DNA from: Marchantia polymorpha subsp. ruderalis | Taxonomy: Eukaryota; Streptophyta; Marchantiopsida; Marchantiales; Marchantiaceae | Direction: 5' to 3' | Length of the DNA stretch: 64,000 bases | Assembly (NCBI GenBank): GCA_037833965.1 | Contig: AP031353.1 | Span: 9,240,501 to 9,304,500 of the forward strand | Shown here: positions 51,418-63,484 of the stretch, in pieces | Layout of the letters: the number at the start of each line of letters is the position of its first letter | How positions within the stretch are numbered: the first letter of the stretch is position 1 | The notes under the pieces: model-generated | What the model saw: only the letters and a program-made list of their open reading frames with translations | What the model was told of the DNA's origin: nothing | Database searches by the model: none | Position numbers and translations under genes: made by a program

Positions 51418-54000
51418 ATAAATGCTTACCTTGATGTTTATCCCACCTTGGTGGAAGTCTTGATTTACATAATGCAATTTACAAAAAATGGTGTGCATAT
51501 GAAGGGCTAGACACTATAGAATTTAAATATAAGCTCCGATTGACTTTCATCTGAATTATGATTCTATAGTAATATTGTATTTTTTTAGTTTAAATATAAA
51601 TAAATAAAAATAAATAAATAAATATATATATATATCATGTGATTTACATAAAAAGTTAATCCAGTTTTATGATGAGCATACCACACACACTATTGAATTT
51701 TAACAAATTTTTAAACATGTCAAGATTAAAATATTTCTAAACATTGAAATATAAAGAAATTAAATTTAATTGCATATGTGTAAAAAAATATTTGACTTTT
51801 TAAAATTTTGATCATTGCAAATAAATTTCTACCAGTTGAGATTTTTTTATTGAAATATTATAAATCAAATAAAAAAAGAAAAAAAATCATATGTAATTGA
51901 AGAAGTATAGTTATATTATATGAACAAATTGCATACGGAAAGAATCATATTTTGTTTGAAAATATTAGTTTTTATGTTCTTTAAGCTATCAATTGACATT
52001 TATGTTACAAAAGAATAATAAAGATTTACAATTTTTAAAATTTTTCATAATAATATTTTTAAAAATCAAAACTAAAATTTATGAATGATTATGATCGCAT
52101 TCCATGTTTTGTCGTACACATTATTTGATGTGTAAATTACTTTTATTTATAATTTCATCTTGTACTAAAAAAATATAAAATACAAACAAATATATCTCAT
52201 GCATACAATCTGAATTATCGAATTCTTCAAATAAGAAAAAAAAGACATCCATAATTTAATGTCAAACCACTTCATGCAAGATATGATTAACCAAATGTAG
52301 TTACACAGTCTCAAATACCTATTTGTAAATTCAGTTGAGCATTCATTTAAGAAATAACATTTGATTGCAGATATTCAGATAATATTTTGATCACAATTAG
52401 TTTATAATTATTTGTATATAAAATGATTAAAATACATTTCAAATTCAATTCTTACAACTTATACATATAAGTATAATATATTTGTGCAGATATAAATTAT
52501 GATATAAGAAATGAGAACATAATACTTAGTTTGTAATTAGTTTGAGTTTAAATTATTCAATATGTAATATATGTGTGTGTTTGTATGAATGTTTGCGTAT
52601 TTGGTAGTGCATATATGCATTCAATTCGAGTCTGATGCATGTAGGATCTGTTTGCAAGCAAGATTGAATTCAAAATCTTAGTTTGAAGTTAAGTAGGAAA
52701 TATTTTTTTTAATATTAAATGAATATTAAAAAATTATATCATAACTATTTTATGTTGATTCAATTACATAATAATATAAAAAAGTAAATATATATCTGGT
52801 ATACCATTTAAATTATTTTGTTATGCCATCGACGTATATTTTGAAGAATAGATATATTTTAAGCAAATTTTACGAGGGTTTATACAAAGATATAAAAGCT
52901 AGAATTTAATGCATTCAGTTTGTATGGAATTTATTTAATTTGGTTTGAAAATTTTTTATTTCTCAGAAAAAATTATATATTTAAACTTGTAAAATATTAA
53001 ATATCATTCATACTAATTGCATCTTAATTAATAATTTATTTAAGCTAGATAAATAAATATTATAAATAAATAGATAAATAAATATTATTAGCTTAATTAC
53101 TCATAAGAATACCTTTAATTTTTTATAATATTTTTACATATTTGTCACTTTAAACTTGATATATTATCATTTCATGTTTTTTTAATATCCTTTCTTTTAT
53201 CAATGTCTTCTACACTTTGGATGCGATTTTCTAAGAATTATTATTTGCATATTCTGTGGTATAATTACAGATTTCATGAATTTAGTCTTTCATCATTTTG
53301 TTGTACATGTTATATATGTTTTTTCGGAGCAAATGAGATCCATTCATGTGATTTAAAAAAAGATTCCGTGTTTTTGTTTTTATCACATAAATTTTTTTGG
53401 AATTTTTTTATCTTACTTGTATTTTTTAAATAATAATAATACATCACTGGTACTTATCAGTTGTGATTGAGTAGAATATGAAATTGTATGTGATGATACT
53501 AGCGAAAATTCAGATATTTTTTTCTGACAGTTCTTCACCTAAAGCTAGTGCAGTTGCCGTTAGATATCTCACTTCACTCAATAAAGACATACTAGTAATA
53601 ATGTGAGATGCATTTTCTCTTCATTTCATTTGTTAAAATATTTGGTGTTTATCTTTGGGTAATTTCGAGTTATTAGTAAGTCTCGTACTCTTTCTTTCTG
53701 CTGAAGTAGAATAAGAACTTGACATTAACTTGAGCTATATATTCATCCACACAAAGAGTGTGCAATTTTGAGCCAGATCAAACATCTCATGCTAGATGGA
53801 TCAAATATAAAATTGTGAAGAGAAAGAAGACATTAAACTATATAACCATTGGGAAAGAAGGAAAATTGTGTTCGTTAGATGTAGAATGAGTACTGCATAG
53901 TGTGTCATTTTAATCTTTACTTCAAAGAGAACCTCACATCCACAGCCGATCGCACTTTATGCAAAGGACTACATTCCATATCTCAGAGACAGGAGTGAGT

Positions 54001-55786
54001 TCGTCAACAATAATCGCCGCGCTATGTGCAAACATTGTCACAAAATCATTTGGTTGGCCGTTCTTGAAATTCGAAAGTATCTTAAAAAAAAGCCACTACG
54101 TCAATTAGCCGAAGTTCGGAGCTTCCCGAATTATTATATGGATTGTGAAGTATATCGCAGCCGTGGGAGGAAGTCCCCGGACCCAGCTTTACGAAGAAGA
54201 AAGCAGGGGAGAAGGCGATGGGAAAAGATAGGAAATGCAAAGCAGATAAGGACCCGAGGACGTGTTTGCAGACGGGATGTGGAAAAAGCTGGCCGAGGTC
54301 GCACCATGGCCAGCGAAAGGGAAAGAGAAAGATGTGATTTGGCATCTGAAGAAGCAGATGGCTAATAAAGGAGAAGGGGATGGTGACCGAAGAGGAAAGG
54401 GAAGACCTGGACGCCAATAATGTGAGAGTAGGTTGGGATTTGGCCAGGATGGTATGATGAGTGCATGGGGCGACGATGATGCACATGGTGTCAGGTATGG
54501 GCGGATGGATGGAGCACATGGGCCTCATGGCGCGACGATGGATGTTGCGTGGCGTGCAGGCATGATGCATGGATGGATGGGGATGCATGCAGCCGGCGTC
54601 ATTCAAGTAATTCGAGGGCATGTGCAGCGCATGCACGCGCAGCGATGAAGAGCTCGCCGTGCCTTGCAGCATCGGGGTTTCCATCGACAATGGATCGACA
54701 AACCGTTCGAATCCGGGGAAGATTTGCGCTTACAGCCGTCGTCGACGACGCCCTATGAGTTGCCATCCATGACGTACGCCGCGGTCGCACGCTTCATCCC
54801 TCAGCGCTCGCGGGGTTTTGCCGACCTGTCACCCACCCTTTTGCCCGTCGTTTTCCCGTCCCCTGCGACGAGATTTTGAGGTTCGGGTGCACGGATAATG
54901 CATTGCGAATTTGCGTGATGTCGCACGGCTCTTTCACGTGCTGGCTACCTTCCGCCTGACCGATGTCGGCCAGCAGCATGGGTTGATCTTCGGCACCCCC
55001 GTTGAAATTTTGGCGCTCGGAGTGAGTTAGTTACAGGGCCGCTTTATTTCTATCTTGGAAAAGCTTCGGGATTGGGCTCCCGGGCTCCGCTGGGGATCAT
55101 TAATGACGCGCGGAATCTTCTCAGATTTCTGGAGTCGTAGCCGTTATTTGAATTCCGTCCGACGCGAATTTCTATTTCTTCTTTGAACTTTAGGTTTTCC
55201 GGGGCGCTCAGTCGAGGTGGGTGACAGTATGCGCGGAATTATGTGCGCATGTTGGCAGAGTGTTCCTTGCGCGAGCGACAAAGTTTCCGAACGCTTTCCG
55301 CGCGCCTCGTAGTTCGTCCGGAGGATTTCTCGAGCCAGGCCTCGAGGATTGATGAGATAATTTCCGGACGAAGGCTGGATGGTCATGCAATTAGGGGTTT
55401 AACGGGGAGGAAGTGGTGCAACATCCGCTGTGTCATTCCTGAAGGTCTTGATTATTTGTGACGGAAAAATTATGGCAGCTGTTTCAGACTCTTGCGGGAG
55501 CTCGAGGTGTGTCTGGTCTATTTTGTAAATTTTAGCTTGCCGTTTTTCATCCCTCGTGTTTCTGTTCACCTCTTCTAGCTCGTCTCAATTTCTTTCTATG
55601 GAGTACGAGGGCAAATCTGGCAGCAATGTCAGTTCTTGATCTGGTGTTGTGCGTTCGCGTTCTGGGCTCGGATTTCCTAGTTTGTTTTCTCATCTCGTTG
55701 TGCTAGCTGTCCCAGTCTGTTTTTTGTGAGCCTTATGTCACCCTGAACTGAGCAGCTTCTCCAGGAATAACTCGTAGCTTCTGTTA
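54001..55786 (+). promoter_or_regulatory. GC-rich upstream region of the PUB62-like gene
   Basis: Composition flips sharply from the AT-rich island to GC-rich, CpG-rich DNA. A stretch at about 54430-54640 is packed with ATG, ATGG and CATG repeats; TGCATGCA at 54584-54591 is a doubled RY-type (CATGCA) motif, the target of B3 factors such as ABI3. Frames on both strands (54082-54690 minus, 54433-54648 plus) are repeat-driven and unrecognised. About 55480-55786 probably holds the untranslated leader. Confidence 0.4.
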
Positions 55787-58700
55787 ATGTTCCAGTTTGT
55801 GAGAGATAACATGACTGCAGTATCGATGCACATGCCGAGCATGGCTCCTCCAGGCCCTCCTCCTTCGCAAGCTCTAAGACCTGCGAGTCCAGGGAATGCG
55901 TATCAACATCCAGCACTTTCTGGTCCCAACCACATGCAGACGGTTGCGGCTTCCGGTGTTGGACAAGGGTCTGCCTCCAATCTCTCCCTTGCCCTTCCGC
56001 TCTCAAACAATCAAGGCGCTTCGAATGTCTTGATGAATTCTTCGAACTCGACTGCAATGACGAACTCCTCCGACGGCTCAATGTCCCTCACAAGAGTAAA
56101 ACTTGCCGACATGCTTCCTGAAGACGGAGCTCCATCTGGGGTGTATACCCGCACTGTTGAGAATCTTTCAACTTCTCTCGTCAGGCATAATGCAGCAGTT
56201 ATCGAGCTGAACGGGGAAGATGCAGCGCTTGTTCGGTGTGCTTTGGAGTCCGCCAAGTTGTACTTTCGAAGCAGGGGTGGATCTGGAGGACAGGTTCAAT
56301 CATGGGGTGGGCCCGATTGGACAAAGTCCAGTGGATATGTCGCTGCACCATCTCGAGATCTTTATCTGTATCGAGCAGGCAATACGGGCAGGTGCGTCAA
56401 ATTCGAATTCTGTGTTGTCACATGGTGGACTTTCGCTTCTAAGAATTAGTGGTTGTGCGGGTAGTCATGCGCTACCGGCAAGGGTGCGCATAGCAATACT
56501 TTTTTGCTGTTTCGATCACGGTCGGTTCTGTGACTAAGATGATAATTGCAAGGCCACTGTACATCAGTAAACCGTAGACAGATACAGCGGCACCTTTTTC
56601 CGTAGAAAGTTGTCTCCTCGTTGTCAGTGGGGTTCCCGCACAATTTCGACGTTTAGTAACAGTTGCTCGTGGACAATGGGGCAGATCTAACTTTGACGAC
56701 GTCGAGCCTCCACCGCCAGTTATGCCGGAAGTCTTTCGATGTCTTGGAAAAGCTTCGAGAGCATCTCTCAGTGCGATCGCCCGGCAGCTTCGTCTTCGCG
56801 GCGAGTATGTGGCATCTGGCTTGATCCCTTAAACCCTGACGCTTGAATTCTTAAAGATGAAGTTGGAATTTCGACACCGGGTTGGATCGGGAACGAATAA
56901 AGACTGAAAGAAGCACTCCTCAGCTAACTTTACGTGTTCGGCAGTGTGTTTGGATCCATGTTGGACGACTCCCCGTTGCCATCGGGAGAAGTATCGTCCT
57001 CTGTTCTCACAGCGACGTCATTTCATCCCACCGGAGGGAGCGGAAAGTCGGTCATCCCCGCAGACGCAAGTATGGGTCAGGAAGTGGAGAAGGGATTGCT
57101 CATGCTAATTGCTACCGATACCCCTGGTTTGCAGGTATATTATTCACATCCCGTTTACTTCAATTTTATGGACATGTGATCTGCTTGTAACCTAGATGTC
57201 CTGATTGGGTGGAAACTGTTCTCCGTTGCGCCATCCGCTCTCTCACGTCATTCCGAGGTTGGCGTTGGTCTGCGGCTTGAAGATAAAGTTTTTCTGAGCA
57301 ATTCGCGTGGATGGGTCGTGCTTTCATGATGATGTACATATGATAGCTCCTAAAGGATGGGCAGCTTGATATCATCGCGTATCTTCCTAGTGAAATGACG
57401 CTGAAGGCATCGCCTCATGATGTGGGCGAGCTTCGCCGTGATTTTTCGAGGAAACCGTAGCAACAGAGAAGGGATGGATGATGGATGTCACATGATGTGC
57501 ATGTCACATTGATCATGTCATGTCTTCTCGTCGAGGTCTCAATGTTTCCATCATGATGTTTCAGACATGCCTCACATACGCTAGATAAATCTGGAGACTG
57601 CCAGTCACTCGCTCACGTCATGTCATGTCTCCTGTACATTCATACTGCTGCCAAAAGATTGCAACTCAGTTGTTGATGTGAAAGCAAACAGTATTTCGAA
57701 CATAGAATCTTGGCTACATACATGTCCCGCCATGTCTCGTCTATCATGCGCTACATCGAGAAGTATTACTTTGATTCTAGTTTGTATTACTATGTAAACT
57801 CTTTTGTCATGTATGATCGAGAACGCTACAGCTCTGAATGAGAGAAAGGAAGGATTGTAAATTTGCAAAACCTAAAGTAATCTAGCTCAACTGAGTATGT
57901 CAACACCTTCTAGGAGGTACAAGGGCGCTCTACATCATCATCAACACTAGCGTAGCTTGATTGCGTTTTTCCATTACTGGAATCTGAGAGTAGATTGTGG
58001 TTGCGCCTCGCAGCTCGCCTTGATGAGTGGTTACTATGTTGCCCTGCGTCTGTATTTTTGCTGTGCTATTTTTGTTTCAATCTGTGGGATTATTTAAGCC
58101 ATTTATGGGATACTGTCTAGATATTTTGCCGTGTAAGGCATGTGGAATTGTATATCTCAGGTAGGTGTGAAACATTTCACTTCTACAGGTGTGTGATCCA
58201 ACTGGACGCTGGTTCCTGGCAGACAACGGAGTGGGTCCAGGAGATCTGATCCTACTCACAGGGAAAGCGCTTCAGCAAGCGACTGCTGGAATCAGAAAAG
58301 CTTCTACTTATCGTGTGGTTCCCCTTCCTCCGAATCACGCTCCAGGTTCTGCAGGGAGGTGAGGGAGGCAATCACACCAAATCTACATATTTACTTTATG
58401 CAGTCGAGTTTTTGTTTACATCATGGCTTGCTCTGAAATTATAACTTGTGTTGGAGATGATTCATGATTTCCGTTGCTTCTGAGTAATGCCTTCACAGCG
58501 AGTAATTGCATTACTGACCTTAAAACAAACGTTTGTCTCTCTGCGCTCGCACCATTGGGAGGAGTATTCTTTTGCACATGCTGGAATATCTTTCTCTCAT
58601 AACGTGAGGATGGATTCGCAGAGAACCATTCTTGTTTGTAGAGATGCTTTATCTTGAGAGAAGAGACCACTCTGAGAAACCTATGTATGCGTTTTAGTGA

Positions 58701-61700
58701 ATCATTATATCAGATGCTCCAATATCTTGTAATTGCTCCAATGATGGCCGAAACGCCTATTTATCGTATGTACTGTACATGTGGTAATTGGTAGACGCAG
58801 TGAGTCTAAGCTACGTACGTCCCTGACGCTACCGTATTTGCGAAAAAATGTTGTTCAAGTGGATGGACAGCGGTGGTGCCTGGTTGCACGTCACTTCCCT
58901 TCGACTTTCATGTGTGTTTGTTACGTCCAGCTGAAATGGTTTTACTTCCTCCTTTCCTCTGCTCTCTTGCCTCAGTTGGACCAAGGTCGATGATTGATTT
59001 TTTTTACATGCTGCATGTTTAAGCATGCTGCATTTTCTGCAGGTTAGACTTTTGTAGTCTCTAATCTCAAGACAGAACTCGGATTGAGTGCCAGTTTCTG
59101 TTGTTGACCTGTTATCACTAAAATTCTGTCCCATGTAGAATGTGGAGGGTCACAGATGTAGTACAAATGTATGGGACCCGTTCCGATCCTGTTAGTAAAT
59201 TCTCGAGTTTTCATTTTGGTTGACGTAGTCCGTCAATTCCTGTCAGTATGAGTTTCGGCCACTTTGAATAGAATGCTTAGCGTCGGTTTGCCATCCACAT
59301 ATTCTCCTGTTACAGTCTTAGAGCTACTTTACATGCGCCGATGGTTGTTGTCGTGAACTCACACTGAACTAGCTTTAGCATGGAAATTGTTAATACATGC
59401 AAAAGACGCAGGACTTTACCTTTTGAAAATCTTTTCCGACTTTCCCATCGGAAGTAGCTCCTACTCTATCTTAGAAGCTTGATAAGTTTGAACTGGTCAG
59501 TTTGACTTTCTGCTGTAAGAAGTCATTTGCATGTCACAGGAGTACATCCTTACCATCTGCAAGATCCTGAGAGTACTCCGGTTGTATGAGAAGTTGATGT
59601 AGTGCGTTCAGTGCCTCATATATGACATCCTTTTGTTATAAAGCATTCCGTTCACTGAGATGTTGGGATCTCTGTATGGGAATTACTCTCGTTTGGGTTG
59701 GACCTTCGCTTTGTAGTCCGTTCCGCAGACTACAGATTGAAAGTCCAGTGAAAAGGAGAGAAAAAGACCTCAGTCGGCGTTGAGAGAAGGGTGACAAATC
59801 TGCCTCACCATATGTCCTAGTATTTCACCGGAAGCCCTTTAGTCAACAGTAACAAGCCTAGTAAATGGTTATAATTGAGTTGCGATTATTATCTTGCGTG
59901 GGAATGAACTGGTGAAGGGTGTCATGTGACAACACGTACATGACACCCTTTACGTGTTGTCACAGTTGACCTCCTTGTGAAGCTCTGAATTCTGTGGTTG
60001 GTCCTGGTCGTCGTATTCTCACAGTTGCTTGTTACTTAGTTCAGTTTGAGCTCCATGATTAAGCGCTTACCTTTCGCAGTTTTGCCTTCTCTTCAGGACT
60101 TCACTTGCCTTCCGGTTGATGCCACGCAGTAATGCAACAATCGATTGCACTCCAATGCAAGAAGCCGGACATTCTGTAGCTGATAGCTACGTACCCATAT
60201 TAGTTTCAACATTTATGGACAACCTGTCGGCGGCGGAAGCTCTCAACAGCAATGGGTCTGAAAATAGTCTTGTACGGTCAAGCTACCTTATCATGACCCG
60301 TTCATTTTTGGATCAGTTAAAACGCCTCAATTTTGGATATCAATAACAATGCCTCAGTTCTTACTAGGCCTGGTTATTGCTGGTCAGTGGGTCTATTCGG
60401 GCACACGTGCATCCAGAATATGCGCAGTTTATTGCAGTCACGGCTCGTTGATTGGATTGGTCGCTTATCATGTTACTGTTTGCTGATTTCAAGTTTATAC
60501 CGGTTGCAGGAAACAATGAATGCAAGTTCAGAGCCGTCTCTGAGATCCTGCTTAACTGATCCTATCAGGTAAATCAGCTGTTCACACTCAGATATATCGC
60601 GAGTAAAGACCAGAAAATTAATTACAACTTTGAAAGGTGTATTGTGGAGACGTTGCTTGTCTGTTTTTTGTGATGCTGAGTCTCGTCTTGGAATTATTTG
60701 GATTTCCCTATCCATGTTATCGGTGGAAGCTTCTCCTTTTATATATCAATGGGAGCTTGCTAAGTAGCGTGAACGAAGAGGTAATCCGAGACTCATAAGA
60801 TTCTTTTGCTTCAGTGGTCAGTTCTTGGAGGATGCCATGGTCGCTCAGTGTGGGCATACTTATGGAGGGCTGACACTGAAGAGAGTCTACGAAACAGTAA
60901 GTTTTTTGACTTCATATGTATTCCTGTGATCAGACAACGGAAACTGATGCTAAAATGAACTGTTTTGTGACCATGCGCACGTACTCTTTAGATAACATCC
61001 CAGTCCGCTGGACGATATTCTTTTAACTAAGAATGGTATGTACCTCATATATGTTAACGCCAATTTATAATCGCATTTGACGTCCCACAACTAACAGCTG
61101 ATGACGTCTACATTGCAGTACATTTTGTCATACCAACCTGTCAATCGAGAATGTTCTTTTGACGTGATGCTCCACATAAAGAGAGACTGATTTATTTCTT
61201 TTGTGATGCAGCTAACATGTAATTCATGTAATGCAACGGTGGAAGGGAGTTCCCTGATTCCTAATATTGGTAGGACTTCTTTTCATTTGTCAAGTTTAAG
61301 CTCCGATCACTTGTATCATGTCTCAGCTATTTGCAGAATAAAAGTAGCTGAAGTTGAGTTTCTCGGTTTCTTATGACATTGCCGTGCCCATCGAAAAATG
61401 CCTTCTATATATGCCCATATTTCAGCTGACGTCCTTGCAGGATAACTGTCTAGCTGATATGATTGTTGATGTATGGTGTTGCAGCCCTAAGAGAAGCTGC
61501 CAAGGCTTACAAGCGCGAATTGCAGTTTAGAAATCCGGCTTCGTTGAAGAACGTTAAGCGGAGGAGAGAATTTGTGGATCAAGCAGATCAAGCCAGATCA
61601 AAAAGGCCGAACAAGGTTGGTTATACAGTGGACGGTTTTTGGATCAAGAAGCTGAAAGGAAGATCAAATTAATTAATGACTTTTTTGCCGGTTTTTGCCG

Positions 61701-62134
61701 GTAGTTGCTGCTGCTTCGTACTTTTATCCAACCAATATTTTCAATGAGAAAGAGTGGACCGTGATAGTTTTTTGTGGAGTCTTATCATACTGTATTGATA
61801 TGGCAGGACCATCCTAGTTCACCAACAGAGAAGGAAAATGTTCCCCGCGTTGGGGGTGGGAAAGGGGTACAATATCCTTTTTCTGTCAACGAGAAAGTAA
61901 TGATTAAGGTAAATAAATCACATTCCTGTTTTAACGGATGTCTGGACATGCAATGGCTTTATCTGAAACCTAAATATGTTATTATCTGTGCGATCTTGTT
62001 GGCAGGGAAACAAGAGGACGCCGGAAAAGTTCGTCGGAAGGGAGGCACACATAACTTCCCAATGCTTAAATGGATGGTACAGCTCTGAGGATTTTCCTGA
62101 AAAAGAGAGTTCTATTGATTTCTACCCGTTATAA
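55787..62134 (+). CDS. PUB62: PUB62/PUB63-like U-box domain protein
   Basis: Exons: 55787-56391, 56685-56804, 56945-57134, 58189-58358, 60097-60271, 60510-60568, 60815-60896, 61212-61269, 61485-61615, 61807-61908, 62006-62134; 606 residues, all phases fit. The N-terminus is Pro/Ser/Asn-rich. Conserved plant-specific blocks follow: PEVFRCLGKASRASLSAIAR, DDSPLPSGEVSSSVLTATSF, VCDPTGRWFLADNGVGPGDL and STFMDNLSAAEAL. The U-box/RING-like module (about 427-500) has CLTDPISGQFLEDAMVAQCG, CNSC and IPNIALREAAKAY; U-boxes recruit E2 enzymes for ubiquitin ligation. The tail has GVQYPFSVNEKVMIKGNKRT and ITSQCLNGWY. An in-frame TAG lies 12 bases before the chosen ATG. Exon 5 uses a GTACGG donor. The last 18 residues differ from what I recall of homologues, so the true end may use another exon. 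Confidence 0.85.
57135..58188 (+). other. PUB62-like intron 3, CATG-rich
   Basis: No gene inside. It repeats TCATGTCATGTCT at 57513-57525 and 57618-57630 within a CATG-rich tract. Short frames (57166-57375, 57623-57868 minus) have no recognisable content. Confidence 0.5.
58359..60096 (+). other. PUB62-like intron 4, longest intron of the gene
   Basis: 1,738 bp with no recognisable gene. It contains the interleaved inverted repeats at 59915-59963. Confidence 0.6.
59915..59963. repeat. Two interleaved 13-bp perfect inverted repeats
   Basis: Arm A AAGGGTGTCATGT (59915-59927) pairs with 59938-59950. Arm B GTGACAACACGTA (59926-59938) pairs with 59951-59963. Each pair is perfect and the order is A, B, A-complement, B-complement, so the two hairpins share bases and exclude each other. 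Confidence 0.93.
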
Positions 62135-62775
62135 TGGGGAAAAAAACGCTACTGACTTGTATTTGCCCACTGTAGCCTGAAGACCCGAGCGGTGCTTCTT
62201 GAGAGTTATAAGATCTGACTTATATTTTTCTACTACAGACGTGATGGTATTCTTTTGAAGCATGACCATAAACGATGGAATGAAAATCTTGGAAACCTGC
62301 AAAGGATGTGCGATTTGACCCACTTTTACAGGTAAAAGTGGGTCAGACTTTTACAACCTTTGAACAGGGGTCAAGTGGGACTTTTAAAGGTTCATGGACG
62401 AGCTACGTGCAAAAATCTGCGGATTGATTGTTGCATGCTAAGCCCGTGCAGCTCATCATTTGCTACTTATATTTGTTCTATTGCTGGAACAACCTAATAC
62501 TTGCGGACTTTTGACGATTGTTTTGCTGTAACTTTTATAAGTTTTGTTTCACTCTGTGCCCTTGCTTGTGCACATTCCTCGATATGTTCATAGTACATCC
62601 ATTGCTTGCGTCGTGTAACCCTTCCTTCCAGTTCCCTTGACTATACATGCTTTTCAGTCTACAGAGTTAAACCTCCCAGCAGTGTCAACTCTTATGAGTG
62701 ACATCCTGTCATTAGTCACCTACAATTCCAGAACCATTAGTTTGTAAATTGTAAATCTGCTCAATAAGAACAGTA
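62135..62775. other. Region downstream of the PUB62-like gene
   Basis: Probably 3' untranslated region and intergenic DNA. It has one strong hairpin (62316-62345) and no gene that I recognise. Confidence 0.5.
62316..62345 (+). repeat. Strong hairpin, 14-bp perfect arms and 2-base loop
   Basis: TGACCCACTTTTAC is followed by AG and its exact reverse complement. It lies about 180 bases after the PUB62-like stop, so it may fall in the 3' end of the transcript. Confidence 0.92.
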
Positions 62776-63187
62776 CGTCACTATTGGCAATAGTGACATG
62801 ATACTACCCAATAGTGACAGTTTCAAGTGCAATCTCGGAAGTAAAATCCCTATCATGATCACAATACACAGCTGTGAGAAAGAAGAATGTGAAATACATT
62901 TATTTAAAGGTCTATCGCAACAATTCACTCTTCCTGGGCTTCAATAAAATACTTTGGTAAGTGACACCTCCCAATAGTGACATCCAACTTTAACACCAAT
63001 GTATGTCACTATTGGGAGGTTATACTCAAGGTAAGGCACCTCCCAATATTGACATCCAACCCTAACACCAATGTATGTTACTCTTGGGAGTTTATACTCA
63101 AGGTTACACACTTTACTCTTGTGAGTGACACCTCCCAATAATGTCGTAAACCCCTGGCACCAATGTATGTCACTATTGGGAGGTTTA
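62776..63187. repeat. Array of hairpin-forming repeats around a GTCACTATTGGG motif
   Basis: The motif and its complement alternate. A compact hairpin lies near 62777-62796 (arms GTCACTATT), then one complement copy near 62807. Three larger units follow: 62961-63030, 63031-63102 and 63121-63187. In the first, ACCTCCCAATAGTGACAT (62966-62983) is perfectly complementary to 63003-63020, with a 19-base loop. The later units keep the design with mismatches, and all share ACACCAATGTATGT in the loop and right arm. Minus-strand frames across it repeat a peptide like LPIVTYIGVKVGCHYWEV, which simply reflects the DNA repeat. Confidence 0.85.
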
Positions 63188-63484
63188 ACTCTGTATTCTC
63201 TTTTACTGTTTTGTTTCTTCTTTTTTCCACTACTGTGCTAGCAGGTTGCTGGGTCCGTAAGAAATAGAAAGAACCTTGGAGGCCAAATTTGTATTTAATA
63301 GTTGAAAGGAAAACATTCAACGGGCGCTGAGGAAGCAAGTAGAGAGCGGTGGTCTATCTATGCTTTCCGCTTAACGGATCGTAATATCCCACAGAAATTT
63401 GCTTGATGGAACCCCTTGGAAACTCAAACCGCTTGAAGGGACCCAACAGTTTTCAATTCACCCGATGGGACCCCATTCGACGTC

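Larger units (their letters stand above)
46991..54000. other. Extremely AT-rich gene-free island
   Basis: From about 47.0 kb the sequence turns AT-rich, and between about 47.6 and 53.5 kb it is overwhelmingly A and T with long homopolymer tracts. No frame exceeds about 76 codons and none resembles a protein. It contains AT microsatellites, a telomere-like motif and a diverged repeat (separate entries). I found no LTR, transposase remnant, tRNA or rRNA. The flanks on both sides return to GC-rich DNA. Confidence 0.75.

Noticed and set aside
47000..53980. Inserted plastid or mitochondrial DNA
   Set aside because: No organelle gene, tRNA or rRNA fragment is recognisable.
54082..54690. 202-codon minus-strand frame
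   Set aside because: Rich in Met, His and Ser from CAT/ATG repeats, overlaps a plus-strand frame of the same origin, no family resemblance.
62961..63187. CRISPR-like array
   Set aside because: Only three units, repeats and spacers not of constant length, and the genome is eukaryotic.
62941..63338. Minus-strand frames with a repeated 18-residue peptide
   Set aside because: The peptide repeat is explained by the hairpin DNA repeat; no start context or homologue.
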